From positions 1 to 64,000 of the forward strand of contig JALUXG010000006.1 of assembly GCA_027019085.1 (NCBI GenBank): a DNA stretch of 64,000 nucleotides, written 5' to 3'. The notes below the pieces were generated by a model that saw only the letters and a list, made by a program, of their open reading frames with translations, made no database searches and was not told where the DNA came from. The stretch is from Rhodanobacteraceae bacterium (GTDB lineage: Bacteria; Pseudomonadota; Gammaproteobacteria; Xanthomonadales; Rhodanobacteraceae). A program made the position numbers and the translations under genes. Shown here in pieces: positions 18,704 through 28,113 of this stretch (its first letter is position 1; every line of letters starts with the position of its first letter).

Positions 18704-19744
18704 ATGATGCGCATACAGCGGGGCTTGAGACACGTGACGCGAAGCCGCAAGAAGACGTCCGGGCTGCCACGCGACGGCCTGACCATGGCGGACCTGGCCG
18801 TGCTGGCGGGGGTATCGAAGATCACCGTTTCCCGTGCCCTGGCCGACAGCCCCCTGGTCAGCGCGAGGACGCGTGAGCGGGTGCAGCGTCTGGCGCGCGA
18901 GCACGGCTACAAGCTCAATGTCAACGCACGCAACCTGCGTCTGCGGCGCAGCCATACCGTGGCGGTGATCGTCGAGATGCAGCCGAGCAGTGACCGCACC
19001 ATGTGGGATCCGTATCCGCTGACGCTGCTGGGCGGCATATCCCAGGAGCTGACATCTTCGGGCTACAGCGTCCTGCTGACGACGCGCGAAGGCGCTGACG
19101 CCGCTGCGGTTCGCGGGGCAGACGGGGTGATCCTGCTCGGCCAGGGTGAGCGCGAGGATGCGGTGCGCCGATTCGACAAGCTCGGCCTGCCGATGGTCGT
19201 CTGGGGCGCCAAGTCGGCCAGCGACCGGCATGTGGTGGTGGGCAGCGACAACCGGCATGGCGGCGCCTCGGTGGCCGAACGCTTCGTATCCATCGGGCGG
19301 CGTCACCCTGTCTTCATCGGCAACCCCGAGCATCCCGAGATTGCCGAGCGTCTGCACGGATTCGTCGACGAACTGGCCCGGCACGGCATCAAGCCGCTGT
19401 TGATGCGCAGGGACGAATTCACCCTGACATCAGGCGTGGATGCCGTGCATTCACTGGCAAGGCGCAAGGTGCGATTCGACAGCATTTTCGCGTGCAGCGA
19501 CCTGCTGGCGATGGGCGCGATCCGGGCGCTGGTGGAACTCGGACACCAGGTGCCCAGCGACGTGTCCGTGGTGGGCTATGACGACTCGCCCCTGGGTGCC
19601 AGTTTCCTTCCCCCCTTGAGTTCGGTGCGGCAGGACTGGCAGGAGGGTGGCATGCTGCTGGCGCGCAAGGTGCTGGCGCTGGTTGAAGGCAAGCAGGCGC
19701 AGTCGGAGGTCTTGTCGACCACCCTGGTGCTGCGCGCGACCTGA
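18704..19744 (+). CDS. LacI-family transcriptional regulator of the sugar cassette
   Basis: A 346-residue LacI/GalR repressor. The helix-turn-helix and hinge helix are TMADLAVLAGVSKITVSRALADSPLVSARTRERVQRLA and the YKLN segment, followed by a periplasmic-binding-protein-like sensor domain (VAVIVEMQPSS, GADGVILLGQG, DSIFACSDLLAMGAIRAL, VSVVGYDDSPLG). About 25 extra basic residues precede the usual start of the DNA-binding domain. I chose the ATG at 18704 because AAGGGA lies 8 bases ahead. It is divergent from the cassette with tandem palindromes between, so it most likely represses both units until a sugar inducer binds. It converges with pilS, whose stop is 9 bases away. Confidence 0.9.
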   Translation: MMRIQRGLRHVTRSRKKTSGLPRDGLTMADLAVLAGVSKITVSRALADSPLVSARTRERVQRLAREHGYKLNVNARNLRLRRSHTVAVIVEMQPSSDRTMWDPYPLTLLGGISQELTSSGYSVLLTTREGADAAAVRGADGVILLGQGEREDAVRRFDKLGLPMVVWGAKSASDRHVVVGSDNRHGGASVAERFVSIGRRHPVFIGNPEHPEIAERLHGFVDELARHGIKPLLMRRDEFTLTSGVDAVHSLARRKVRFDSIFACSDLLAMGAIRALVELGHQVPSDVSVVGYDDSPLGASFLPPLSSVRQDWQEGGMLLARKVLALVEGKQAQSEVLSTTLVLRAT

Positions 19745-19753
19745 GCCTGTTGC

Positions 19754-21343
19754 TCAGTTCCCGGCATCGGGAGCCTGGGCGGTAGGCGGCAGGGTGATGC
19801 GAAAACAGCTGCCGCCGCCGGCGACCGGCACGTATTCAAGCTCAGCCTGGTTGGCCTCGCACATCTGCTTGCACAGATACAGGCCCAGGCCCGTGCCGTA
19901 TTCATGGGTGGTGTAGAAGGGTTCGAAGATCTGTGCGGCGACCTTGGTGGGGATGCCCGGGCCGCGATCGACCACCTCGAGCAGCGGTGGACCGACATCG
20001 CTGGCCGATCGCGAGATCAGCATCACGCGGGCCGGTTCGCCGGGCATGCGTCCGTAACGGAGCGCGTTCTGCACCAGGTTCCACACCACCTGCTGCAGGT
20101 GCTGCGGATCGACCACCGCCTCCACGGCCGCGGGTTGCACGATGGCGCGCAGCGAGTCCTTGCCCAGGTCGTTGCTCTCGGTGTATTCGTCGACGAAATT
20201 GAGTGCCCAGGCATTGAGATCGAGGGCTTCCGGTCGTGACCGCTCACGGCGCGAGAGTTGCAGGATGTTCTCGATGATCTCGTTGAGGCGGCTGCAGTGG
20301 TTGTTGATGATCTCGACCATGCGCTGGTCGGCTGCCACCAGATCCTCCGATTCGGCCAGCAGTTGCGCTGAGTAGCGGATTGCGGCCAGGGGATTGCGGA
20401 TCTCGTGGGCAATCGAGGCGGACAGGCGGCCCAGCGAAGCCAGGGTCAGCTCCTCGGCGCGACGCGAGACCAGCGAGGTATCGTCGAGGAAGATGAGGAT
20501 GTTCGATTCGTCGTTGGCGGCCAGGCGGGTGAAGCGTGGCACCACCTCCGGCACGCCCTCGGCGAGGCTGATCGAGGTTTCGTCGAGTTTTCCGTAATGA
20601 CGCCAGTGGAACAGGCGCCGGGAAAGTTCCGGAGCCAGCGTGCCCAGATCGCGCTGGTGCATGGGGGGGGCGCCGAGCAGCATCCATGCCGATTCGTTGA
20701 ACTGATGCACCTGGTTGCCGTCGTCGACGAGCAGCACCCCTGTCTTCATGCGGCGGATGATCATCTCGTTGACCTGTGCCAGGTTGGCCAGGTCCAGTCC
20801 GCGTCGCTGCGCCAGTTCCTCGGAAGCACGCATCTGCCGGCCGAGGATGTTGCACAGTGCAGTCGAAGCGAGGTAGACGATGCCGAACAGGGCGTTTTCC
20901 AGCAGGTCGCCGCCGGAGGATTCCCTGCCCGGCAGGAAGACCTGCCCCAGCAGGCCCAGCGTGGCCATGGCCGCAAAGAACAGGGACAGGCGCATCGGCA
21001 TCACCAGCGCGGCCCCGCCCAGATTGAGGACCAGCATCATCGCGATGCCCAGTCGCGCATTGGGCATGGAGACGATGGCGGTGATGGCGATGGCGATGTC
21101 GAGGGCGATGGCCACCGAGGTGTAGCCGACCGGGCGTTGCATCCAGGCGCGGGTCCGCAGCAGGGCGATCACGGCATAGACCACGGCTGAGACGGCAATC
21201 GCGCGTGCCACCAGAGGGCGGTCGGGAAGCAGCAGGCGGTCGTGCAGGGTGCCAAAGGCAAGCAGCACGTAGACCATGGCCTGCGCGAGACGGAACCAGT
21301 TCAGGAAGTACAGCTCGCGGCGCGCCATGCTGGTCTGGCTCAT
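19754..21343 (-). CDS. pilS: Sensor histidine kinase PilS
   Basis: PilS is the inner-membrane kinase that controls PilR and hence pilin transcription. The 529-residue product has about six N-terminal membrane helices (residues 12-185), a PAS-like segment (MKTGVLLVDDGNQVHQFN), the dimerisation/phospho-acceptor motif SASIAHEIRNPLAAIRYS with His313, and a kinase ATPase domain with NALRYG (N box variant), DRGPGIP and GTGLGLYLC. GGGAGA precedes the ATG. In related genomes pilS is directly followed by pilR; here a 9.3-kb cassette lies between, so co-transcription is doubtful. Confidence 0.9.
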   Translation of the reverse strand: MSQTSMARRELYFLNWFRLAQAMVYVLLAFGTLHDRLLLPDRPLVARAIAVSAVVYAVIALLRTRAWMQRPVGYTSVAIALDIAIAITAIVSMPNARLGIAMMLVLNLGGAALVMPMRLSLFFAAMATLGLLGQVFLPGRESSGGDLLENALFGIVYLASTALCNILGRQMRASEELAQRRGLDLANLAQVNEMIIRRMKTGVLLVDDGNQVHQFNESAWMLLGAPPMHQRDLGTLAPELSRRLFHWRHYGKLDETSISLAEGVPEVVPRFTRLAANDESNILIFLDDTSLVSRRAEELTLASLGRLSASIAHEIRNPLAAIRYSAQLLAESEDLVAADQRMVEIINNHCSRLNEIIENILQLSRRERSRPEALDLNAWALNFVDEYTESNDLGKDSLRAIVQPAAVEAVVDPQHLQQVVWNLVQNALRYGRMPGEPARVMLISRSASDVGPPLLEVVDRGPGIPTKVAAQIFEPFYTTHEYGTGLGLYLCKQMCEANQAELEYVPVAGGGSCFRITLPPTAQAPDAGN

Positions 21344-21595
21344 GGATCTCCCTGCTGGTCAGCCGGCCTGATCGGTCGGGCGGTGGATGTCAAGCCCCCC
21401 CCCGCAGTATAGCCATGCCGGAGACGGTGTGGCATAAACCTGTGCAACCGATGCGCCTGACTTTATGCCGGCCGATTCGAACGGTGCCAGCTCGAGCATG
21501 TACCGGCTTCCGGCCGGCGGAACCTGTTGCAACACGGGGGAGGCAAATCGTCGCCCATTGACGGCGCTCGTGTGCGGCTGTGGAACAATGCCGAC

Positions 21596-22891
21596 ATGAA
21601 TATCAGCGTGATTGTCATCGGCGCCGGCCCGGCCGGCATCGAAGCCGCCACGACGGCAGCCCTCTGCGGTGCGCTTGCGACGCTGATTGACAGCGGTCCG
21701 CCGGGAGGACGTGCGACGCATGGCAGTTTGCTGCCGAGCAAGGTCTGGCTCGGCGAAGCACGACCCGGGGCAACGCCGGCCTCGATTCTCGAATCGGTCG
21801 CGTCCGTCAAGCAAAGCTGGATGGCGGCGTGTCGCCGCAGGCTCGACGCCGCCGGCGTGACCTGCATCCAGGGGCGGGCGCAACTCGTCGGTCCCGGAAG
21901 GGTCATGGTCGAAGGGAGCAAGCAGCCGCTGGCCGCCGAAGTCATCGTTCTGGCCTGTGGATCGGAGCCGGTGTTCGAGCCGGCGCTCAAACCGGACGGC
22001 AAGCAGGTGATCGCACCGCGACATCTGTCGATGCTGCAGCAACTGCCCCGACGCATGGTGGTTATCGGTGCCGGTGCAACCGGTTGCGAGATGGTGCACC
22101 TCTTCAACGCCATGGGTGTGGATGTGACCTGGCTGACGGGAACCGGCGACATGTTGCCGGGATTCGTGCGCGAGGCTGCGGACATGCTTGCGGCGGCGAT
22201 GGCAGGGCGCGGTGTGGAGATCGTTCCCGGTGCGCGCGCCTGCGACATCGAGCGGCGGCGGCATGAGGTCGTGGTCATCGATCACCGGGGTCGTCGGCAT
22301 GCAGCCGACCAGGTATTCGTCGCCACCGGCCGTCGTGCCGATCTGGATGGGCAGGGCCTGGAGTCCCTTGGACTTGACTCGTCGGCACCGGTCGATGCCC
22401 ATGGTTGCATCCGGCCAGGCTTGTACCGGATCGGCGATGCTGCCGGCACGCCATTCCTCGCCAATCGCGCGCTGGCCCAGGCGCGGATTGCTGTTCGCCA
22501 TGCACTGGGGCTTGCTGTGGATCCTTATGCGCCGAATCATGTGGTGCAAGCCGTATACAGCCAGCCGGAGGTGGCGCAGGTCGGGCGGGTGCAGGGAGCC
22601 GGTATCCAGACGCAGGTGATCGGACTCGATCAGGCGCTCAAGTCGCATCTGCTCGATCCCCATGGGAAATTTGCGTTGTGCTGGGACGAACGAGGCCGCA
22701 TCACAGGTGGCTGGGTGGTCGGAAGGCATGCCTCCGAGGCGCTGGCACCGGTGGTCACGGCGATTGCCGCCGGAGCGAACCTGGCGCAACTGGCCGCTGC
22801 GTATCCGGCCAATCCCACGCTCGGCGAACTGGCCGCCATGGCAGCGCGGGTGGCCGAGGATACTGTGCGCCCCTCGCACCGGGTGGCCTGA
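21596..22891 (+). CDS. Dihydrolipoamide-dehydrogenase-like flavoprotein without redox cysteines
   Basis: A 431-residue class I pyridine-nucleotide oxidoreductase fold: FAD-binding VIVIGAGPAGIEAA (6-19), NAD-binding VVIGAGATGCEMVHLF, the second FAD motif YRIGDAAG, and a dimerisation domain (VVQAVYSQPEVAQVG). The place of the CxxxxC disulfide reads GGRATHGSLLPSK, with Ala40 and Leu45 at the two cysteine positions. The C-terminal His-Pro-Glu catalytic motif reads PANPTLGEL. It cannot work as a disulfide reductase. The THGSLLPSK wording recalls soluble transhydrogenase SthA or cysteine-less quinone-reducing homologues. The start at 21596 matches the fold; earlier residues are not family-like. It lies upstream of sucCD but is separated by 392 bases. 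Confidence 0.75.
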   Translation: MNISVIVIGAGPAGIEAATTAALCGALATLIDSGPPGGRATHGSLLPSKVWLGEARPGATPASILESVASVKQSWMAACRRRLDAAGVTCIQGRAQLVGPGRVMVEGSKQPLAAEVIVLACGSEPVFEPALKPDGKQVIAPRHLSMLQQLPRRMVVIGAGATGCEMVHLFNAMGVDVTWLTGTGDMLPGFVREAADMLAAAMAGRGVEIVPGARACDIERRRHEVVVIDHRGRRHAADQVFVATGRRADLDGQGLESLGLDSSAPVDAHGCIRPGLYRIGDAAGTPFLANRALAQARIAVRHALGLAVDPYAPNHVVQAVYSQPEVAQVGRVQGAGIQTQVIGLDQALKSHLLDPHGKFALCWDERGRITGGWVVGRHASEALAPVVTAIAAGANLAQLAAAYPANPTLGELAAMAARVAEDTVRPSHRVA

Positions 22892-23283
22892 ACCTGCATT
22901 TGCAGGGGCTGCTGCCAGGCGTGTGAGATTCGGTGTGATCGGGTGCGGGCATGCCCACCCGGCCGTTTGCCGGAAAGGCCTTGACTTGCAAGCATGCCGG
23001 TACCGGACACCCTCGCATGCATGCATACACGCCCCGCCTCAGGCCGGGGGATAGCCCGCACTGGCAGGGCCCGGGTTCCTTTCCGGGGCCGGTTTCAGCA
23101 ATCTGCTGCCGGGGGCGGGACTTTCCATCCGCGGGGCATTGCAGGACAATAGGCGGCTGTTGCGTGCGGAATGTCATCGGACGCCCCGTCCTTCCCGCCG
23201 CCGTGCATCCATCGCCGTCGCCGTGCCCGCGCTTGCCGCGCCTGTCGCCCGACTGCGCATTTCACGACCGTTCGAGGTATCGA
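22892..23283 (+). other. Gene-free leader region before sucC
   Basis: No convincing gene is visible in these 392 bases on either strand. The stretch is GC-rich and must carry the sucCD promoter. A GAGG ribosome site lies just before the sucC ATG. An in-frame extension of sucC from 22951 is open but has no family resemblance. No riboswitch or terminator was recognised. Confidence 0.4.
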
Positions 23284-24444
23284 ATGAACTTTCACGAGTA
23301 TCAGGCAAAAAAGCTGTTCGCGCAGTACGGGGTAACCGTGCCGCCGGGCAAGGTGGCCGATTCGGCCGAGGCTGCGGTGGAAGCCGCCAGGGCACTGGGC
23401 GGTAGCCAGTGGATGGTCAAGGCGCAGATCCATGCCGGTGGTCGCGGCAAGGCCGGTGGCGTGAAGTTCTGCAAGAGCCTGGACGAGGTCAAGGCCGCGG
23501 CTGCGGGCATGCTGGGCACCCGGATGGAAACCTACCAGTCCGGCGGCCGCGCGCTGCCGGTGAACCTGGTGCTGGTCACCGACGCCACCGACATTGCACG
23601 CGAGCTGTACCTGTCGGTGCTGGTCGACCGCGACAGCAAGTCGATCTCCTTCATCGCCTCCAAGCACGGTGGCGTGGACATCGAGCAGGTGGCCCGGGAC
23701 ACCCCCGAGGACATCCATACCATCGCCATCGACTACGTCGAGGACCTTCAGCCCTACCAGTGCCGCCAGATCGGTTTCGCGATGGATCTGGACGCCAGGC
23801 AGGTACGCCAGCTCACGGGCATCATGCTGGGCCTGTACAAGCTGTTCAACGAGAAGGACCTGTCGCTGGTCGAGCTCAACCCGCTGGCGGTGCTCGAGGA
23901 CGGCAGCCTGGCTGCGCTCGACGGCAAGGTGAACTCCGACGACAATGCCGAGTTCCGCCACGCCGACCTGGCCGCGATGCGCGACCTGAGCCAGGAAGAC
24001 GCCGCCGAGGCGGCTGCCGTGGAGCACAACCTGAACTACGTGACCATGGACGGCACCATCGGCTGCATGGTCAACGGCGCGGGCCTGGCCATGGCCACCA
24101 TGGACGTGATCAAGCTGGCGGGCGGCGAGCCGGCCAACTTCCTCGACGTCGGTGGCGGCGCGACCAAGGAGCGCGTGACCGAGGCCTTCAAGCTGATCCT
24201 GTCCTCGGACAAGGTCAAGGCCATCCTGGTCAATATCTTCGGTGGCATCGTGCGCTGCGACCTGATTGCCGAGGGCATCATTGCCGCGGTCAAGGAAGTG
24301 GGCCTGACGATCCCCGTGATCGTGCGCCTGCAGGGCACCAACGTCGAGAAAGGCCGCGAACTGCTGGCCAACTCCGGCCTGGCGATCACCCCGGCCGACG
24401 ATCTCAACGACGCGGCGAAGAAAGCCGTGGCTGCCGCCCAATGA
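23284..24444 (+). CDS. sucC: Succinyl-CoA synthetase beta subunit
   Basis: SucC with SucD interconverts succinyl-CoA and succinate with nucleotide phosphorylation in the TCA cycle. The 386-residue product opens [17 protein letters not shown], has the ATP-grasp segment [32 protein letters not shown], and the C-terminal [16 protein letters not shown] and [12 protein letters not shown] involved in subunit contact. The length equals E. coli SucC (388). The start at 23284 fits the family and follows GAGG. sucD follows after 116 bases that contain a REP-like element. Confidence 0.97.
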   Translation: MNFHEYQAKKLFAQYGVTVPPGKVADSAEAAVEAARALGGSQWMVKAQIHAGGRGKAGGVKFCKSLDEVKAAAAGMLGTRMETYQSGGRALPVNLVLVTDATDIARELYLSVLVDRDSKSISFIASKHGGVDIEQVARDTPEDIHTIAIDYVEDLQPYQCRQIGFAMDLDARQVRQLTGIMLGLYKLFNEKDLSLVELNPLAVLEDGSLAALDGKVNSDDNAEFRHADLAAMRDLSQEDAAEAAAVEHNLNYVTMDGTIGCMVNGAGLAMATMDVIKLAGGEPANFLDVGGGATKERVTEAFKLILSSDKVKAILVNIFGGIVRCDLIAEGIIAAVKEVGLTIPVIVRLQGTNVEKGRELLANSGLAITPADDLNDAAKKAVAAAQ

Positions 24445-24451
24445 CCCACAG

Positions 24452-24479
24452 GTAGGAGCGCCGGAAGGCGCGATCGCGC
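24452..24479 (+). repeat. REP-like GTAGGAGCGC element between sucC and sucD
   Basis: GTAGGAGCGCCGGAAGGCGC followed by GATCGCGC has the short hairpin (GCGCC-GGAA-GGCGC) and GTAGGAGC head of a REP-type repeat. It sits in the unusually long 116-base gap inside the sucCD operon; a related copy is at 8943-8970. Confidence 0.55.
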
Positions 24480-24560
24480 GCGGTATCCAACGATGACCGC
24501 ACACGGACTTCGCAGCTTCCGCAACACCTTCGCAAGTACAGCGAGATACAGGACCCAAAC

Positions 24561-25433
24561 ATGAGCGTACTGGTCAACAAGAACACCAAGGTGATCGTGC
24601 AGGGCTTCACCGGCCAGCAGGGCACCTTCCATGCCGAGCAGGCGATCGACTACGGTACCCAGGTCGTCGGCGGCGTCACGCCGGGCAAGGGCGGCACCAC
24701 TCATCTGGACCGCCCGGTATTCAACAGCGTTGCCGAGGCCGTCGGCAATACCGGCGCCAATGCTTCGGTGATCTTCGTGCCGCCACCGTTCGCGGCCGAT
24801 TCGATCCTGGAAGCCATCGATGCCGGCATCGAAGTCATCGTCGCGATTACCGAAGGCATTCCGGTGCTTGACATGCTGCGCGTGCGCAACGTGCTCGACG
24901 CGCATCCCGAAACGGTGCTGATTGGCCCCAACTGCCCGGGCATCATCACGCCGGGTGAATGCAAGATCGGCATCATGCCGGGGCATATCCACACGCCGGG
25001 CAACGTCGGCATCGTGTCGCGCTCGGGTACGCTGACCTACGAAGCCGTGTTCCAGACCACCAACGAAGGCCTGGGCCAGTCGACCTGCATCGGCATTGGC
25101 GGTGATCCGATCCAGGGCATGAACTTCATCGACTGCCTGAAACTGTTCCAGGACGACCCGCAGACTGAAGGCATCATCATGGTCGGCGAGATCGGCGGCA
25201 GCGCCGAGGAAGACGCGGCCGAATTCATTGCCGAATACGTGACCAAGCCGGTAGTGTCCTTCATTGCCGGGGCCTCTGCCCCTCCGGGCAAGCGCATGGG
25301 TCACGCTGGCGCCATCATCTCCGGTGGCAAGGGTACGGCCGAGGCCAAGTTCGAGGCGCTGGAAAAGGCGGGCGTGACGACCGTCAAGTCACCGGCGGAC
25401 CTGGGACGGACGCTGGCCGCGAGAATGAAGTAG
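24561..25433 (+). CDS. sucD: Succinyl-CoA synthetase alpha subunit
   Basis: SucD binds CoA and carries the phosphohistidine intermediate. The 290-residue product has the CoA-binding start [22 protein letters not shown], the central [20 protein letters not shown] and the phosphorylated histidine His248 in [18 protein letters not shown]. The length matches the family (289). AGGA lies before the ATG. A strong hairpin follows at 25459-25494 and probably ends the operon. Confidence 0.97.
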   Translation: MSVLVNKNTKVIVQGFTGQQGTFHAEQAIDYGTQVVGGVTPGKGGTTHLDRPVFNSVAEAVGNTGANASVIFVPPPFAADSILEAIDAGIEVIVAITEGIPVLDMLRVRNVLDAHPETVLIGPNCPGIITPGECKIGIMPGHIHTPGNVGIVSRSGTLTYEAVFQTTNEGLGQSTCIGIGGDPIQGMNFIDCLKLFQDDPQTEGIIMVGEIGGSAEEDAAEFIAEYVTKPVVSFIAGASAPPGKRMGHAGAIISGGKGTAEAKFEALEKAGVTTVKSPADLGRTLAARMK

Positions 25434-25458
25434 GGTTTTTGCACAGGCGTTCGGGCTT

Positions 25459-25494
25459 ATCATGCAGGGCCGCATGTTTGCGGCCCTGCATGAT
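25459..25494 (+). terminator. Long perfect hairpin after sucD
   Basis: A perfect 16-base-pair stem (ATCATGCAGGGCCGCA and its complement) closes a four-base TGTT loop. It starts 26 bases after the sucD stop, which is itself followed by TAGGGTTTTT. There is no T run after the stem, so it may be a terminator working with Rho, an mRNA 3'-end stabiliser, or a protein-binding palindrome in front of nadE. Confidence 0.45.
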
Positions 25495-25517
25495 GTTGAC
25501 GACGTCAGGGAGAGCAC

Positions 25518-27197
25518 ATGGCCACGTTGCGGCTGGCCCTGGCCCAGCATGATTTTCCGGTGGGTGCGGTAGACGCCAATGCCCGGCGCGTCCTGGAACT
25601 GGCCGCCGAGGCTTCGGCGCGCGGCGCATGCCTGGCAGTGTTTCCGGAACTCAGCCTTTGCGGCTATCCGGCCGAGGATCTGCTGCTACGCGAGGGATTT
25701 CTCGATGCCTGCGAGGCGGCATTGCAGCATGTCGGCGCGCACACCACGGACACCGCCTTGCTTGTCGGCCATCCGCAGCGGATCGCGCCACCGGCGCCTG
25801 TGCCTGACGCCAGTGCATCCGAACCACCGTTGCACAACGCCGCCACGCTCTGGCGAAACGGCAGGGTGCTGGCACGCTACGCCAAGCATGCCCTGCCCGA
25901 TTACGGTGTGTTCGACGAGAAGCGGTATTTCACGCCGGGCACGCAGACCGCCGTCGCGGATATCGACGGCGTTCGTATGGGCCTGCTGATCTGCGAGGAC
26001 ATCTGGATCGACCGGCCTGCACGTGCCGCCTGCGAGGCAGGTGCGCAGTTGCTGGTGGTCATCAACGCCTCGCCCTACAGCATGGACAAGCAGGCTGAGC
26101 GCATCGGCGTGCTGCAGCATCAGGCCAGAACCCACGGCGTAGGCATTGCCTACCTCAACGCGACGGGCGGGCAGGACGAATTGCTGTTCGATGGCGCCTC
26201 GCTGCTGGTCGACGCCGACGGCAGCGTGGCGGCTAGCGCACCGGTATTCATGGATGCACTGCTGCTGGCCGAATACGACACCGCGACGGCACGTTTTCGC
26301 GCCGACAACTGGCCTCCATGCGAGGCCGACGCCACCGCGAATCTCTACGCAGGACTGGTGCGCGGCATACGTGACTATGTGCGCAAGAACGGCTTCGGAC
26401 AGGTGCTGCTTGGCCTTTCCGGCGGCATCGATTCGGCCCTGACCCTGGCCCTGGCCGTCGATGCGCTGGGCGCCCAGTCCGTGGCAGCCGTGATGATGCC
26501 TTCGCCATTTACCTCCAGGTTGTCACTCGAAGGCGCCAGCGAGCAGGCCGTGCGCCTGGGCGTGGCCTACCGCACGCTGTCCATCGAGCCTGCATTTGAG
26601 GCCATGCTCAAGACGCTGCAACCGGCCTTTGACGGCAAGCCGGCCGACCTCACCGAGGAAAACCTGCAGTCACGCCTGCGCGGTGCCCTGCTTATGGCAT
26701 TGTCCAACAAGCACGGCAGCCTGCTGCTGGCGACCGGCAACAAGAGCGAGATGGCCGTGGGCTATGCCACGCTCTACGGCGACATGTGCGGCGCGTATGC
26801 GCCGCTCAAGGATGTCTACAAGACCGAGGTGTACCGGCTGGCGCGCTGGCGCAATCACCGAGCCCAGGCAGCGGGCGAGGAACCATGCATCCCGTGGCGC
26901 GTGATCGAGCGGCCACCATCGGCCGAATTGCGCGCAGATCAGACGGACCAGGACGCATTGCCCCCCTATGATGAGCTGGATGCAATCCTCAAGCGTTTCA
27001 TCGAAGATGGCTTGACGCGGGCCGACATTGCTGCGGCAGGTTTCGATGATGCAACGGTGGACCAGATCGTGACACTGGTGTTGCGCAACGAATTCAAGCG
27101 CAGGCAGTCAGCACCGGGACCGAAGGTCACCGCATGCGCCTTCGGGCGCGAACGCCGCTACCCGATCACGTCTGCGTGGAAATGCAGGCGCGGATAA
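25518..27197 (+). CDS. nadE: Glutamine-dependent NAD+ synthetase
   Basis: NadE performs the last step of NAD synthesis, amidating deamido-NAD with ammonia taken from glutamine. The 559-residue product combines an N-terminal nitrilase-type glutaminase domain (Glu in FPELSLCGYPAEDL, Lys near 114 in YAKHALPDYGVFDE, nucleophile Cys159 in LLICEDIWID) and a C-terminal synthetase with the ATP pyrophosphatase loop LSGGIDSALT (301-306 core) and ATGNKSEMAVGYATLYGDM. A good GGGAGAG site precedes the ATG. Together with nadB (and the broken nadA) it covers de novo NAD synthesis, but it lies in a different unit. Confidence 0.96.
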   Translation: MATLRLALAQHDFPVGAVDANARRVLELAAEASARGACLAVFPELSLCGYPAEDLLLREGFLDACEAALQHVGAHTTDTALLVGHPQRIAPPAPVPDASASEPPLHNAATLWRNGRVLARYAKHALPDYGVFDEKRYFTPGTQTAVADIDGVRMGLLICEDIWIDRPARAACEAGAQLLVVINASPYSMDKQAERIGVLQHQARTHGVGIAYLNATGGQDELLFDGASLLVDADGSVAASAPVFMDALLLAEYDTATARFRADNWPPCEADATANLYAGLVRGIRDYVRKNGFGQVLLGLSGGIDSALTLALAVDALGAQSVAAVMMPSPFTSRLSLEGASEQAVRLGVAYRTLSIEPAFEAMLKTLQPAFDGKPADLTEENLQSRLRGALLMALSNKHGSLLLATGNKSEMAVGYATLYGDMCGAYAPLKDVYKTEVYRLARWRNHRAQAAGEEPCIPWRVIERPPSAELRADQTDQDALPPYDELDAILKRFIEDGLTRADIAAAGFDDATVDQIVTLVLRNEFKRRQSAPGPKVTACAFGRERRYPITSAWKCRRG

Positions 27198-27224
27198 AAG
27201 CGGGTGCCTGGGCCGGCGTCCTCG

Positions 27225-28040
27225 TCAGTGATCGTTGGCGAACGGGACCATGCGCTTCCACAGCGGGGTGAAGTGCGGCCAGTCCGGGTCCTTCAGGTAG
27301 GGATGGTCCGGGTAGTTGAGCTTGAGTACCTCGGTCGACTGCGCGGCCAGCTTGTCCAGCCCCAGCGACTTGTAGCTGCGGGCGAGGATGGCCAGTGCGT
27401 CACCGGTTTCCGGCGAGCGCTGGTAGTGCTCGATCACGTACTTTGCACGATCCGACGAGGCCACGTACATCTTGCGCTTGAGATAGAACTCGGCGACGTT
27501 GATCTCGTATCTGGCCAGGCCGTTGCGCAGGAAGATCATGCGCTGGCGGGCATCGGCGGCATACTTGCTGCCGGGGAAGCGTCGGGTGAGCTGGCTGAAA
27601 TCATCGAAGGCCTGCAGGCGGTAGCCCTGGTCGCGACGCGAGAGGTCCTGTCCGACGATGCGCCCGATGAACGTGCTGGTGCGATTGAAATTGATCAGGC
27701 CGCGCAGGTAGTAGGCATAGTCGATATGCTTGTTCGCCGGATAGGTCTTGATGAAGCGGTTGATGGTCGAATAGGCATCCTCGGGCTTGCTGTCCTTGTA
27801 CTGGGCATAGGCCAGTTCGATCTGGGCCTGCTCGTTGTACGCGCCGGAGGGGAAACGGGCGATCAGGCGCTGGAAGTCCTTCTCGGCTTCGGCGTAGCGG
27901 CCGTACATCAGGGCCTTGTGCGCGGTCTGGTACAACTGGGCCACCGGTATCGTGTTGATGTTCTGCTGCTTGGTGAACAGCGAGCAGGAAGCCAGGGCCG
28001 TGAATGCGGCAAGGAGGCACAATTGCTTGAAAACGCGCAT
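27225..28040 (-). CDS. bamD: Outer-membrane assembly lipoprotein BamD
   Basis: BamD is the essential lipoprotein of the beta-barrel assembly complex. The 271-residue product has a lipoprotein signal (LAAFTALASC, lipidated Cys19) followed by five TPR-type repeats (YQTAHKALMYGRYAEAEKDFQRLIARFP, AQIELAYAQYKDSKPEDAYSTINRFIKTYP, RQRMIFLRNGLARYEINVAEFYLKRKMYVAS and so on). The length and order match BamD/ComL. The start at 28040 gives the signal peptide; no strong ribosome site is seen. It is divergent from rluD with a 73-base gap, a conserved arrangement in gammaproteobacteria. Confidence 0.94.
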   Translation of the reverse strand: MRVFKQLCLLAAFTALASCSLFTKQQNINTIPVAQLYQTAHKALMYGRYAEAEKDFQRLIARFPSGAYNEQAQIELAYAQYKDSKPEDAYSTINRFIKTYPANKHIDYAYYLRGLINFNRTSTFIGRIVGQDLSRRDQGYRLQAFDDFSQLTRRFPGSKYAADARQRMIFLRNGLARYEINVAEFYLKRKMYVASSDRAKYVIEHYQRSPETGDALAILARSYKSLGLDKLAAQSTEVLKLNYPDHPYLKDPDWPHFTPLWKRMVPFANDH

Positions 28041-28113
28041 AGAGGGAAAGTCGTCGGATGCTGGGTCGAAACCCCATGATAACGGAAACCGGGCAACTGC
28101 CGGTGGAACGGAC

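Noticed and set aside
23095-24558. A 487-codon open frame antisense to sucC
   Set aside because: Shadow frame of a highly conserved gene; no ribosome site or domain.
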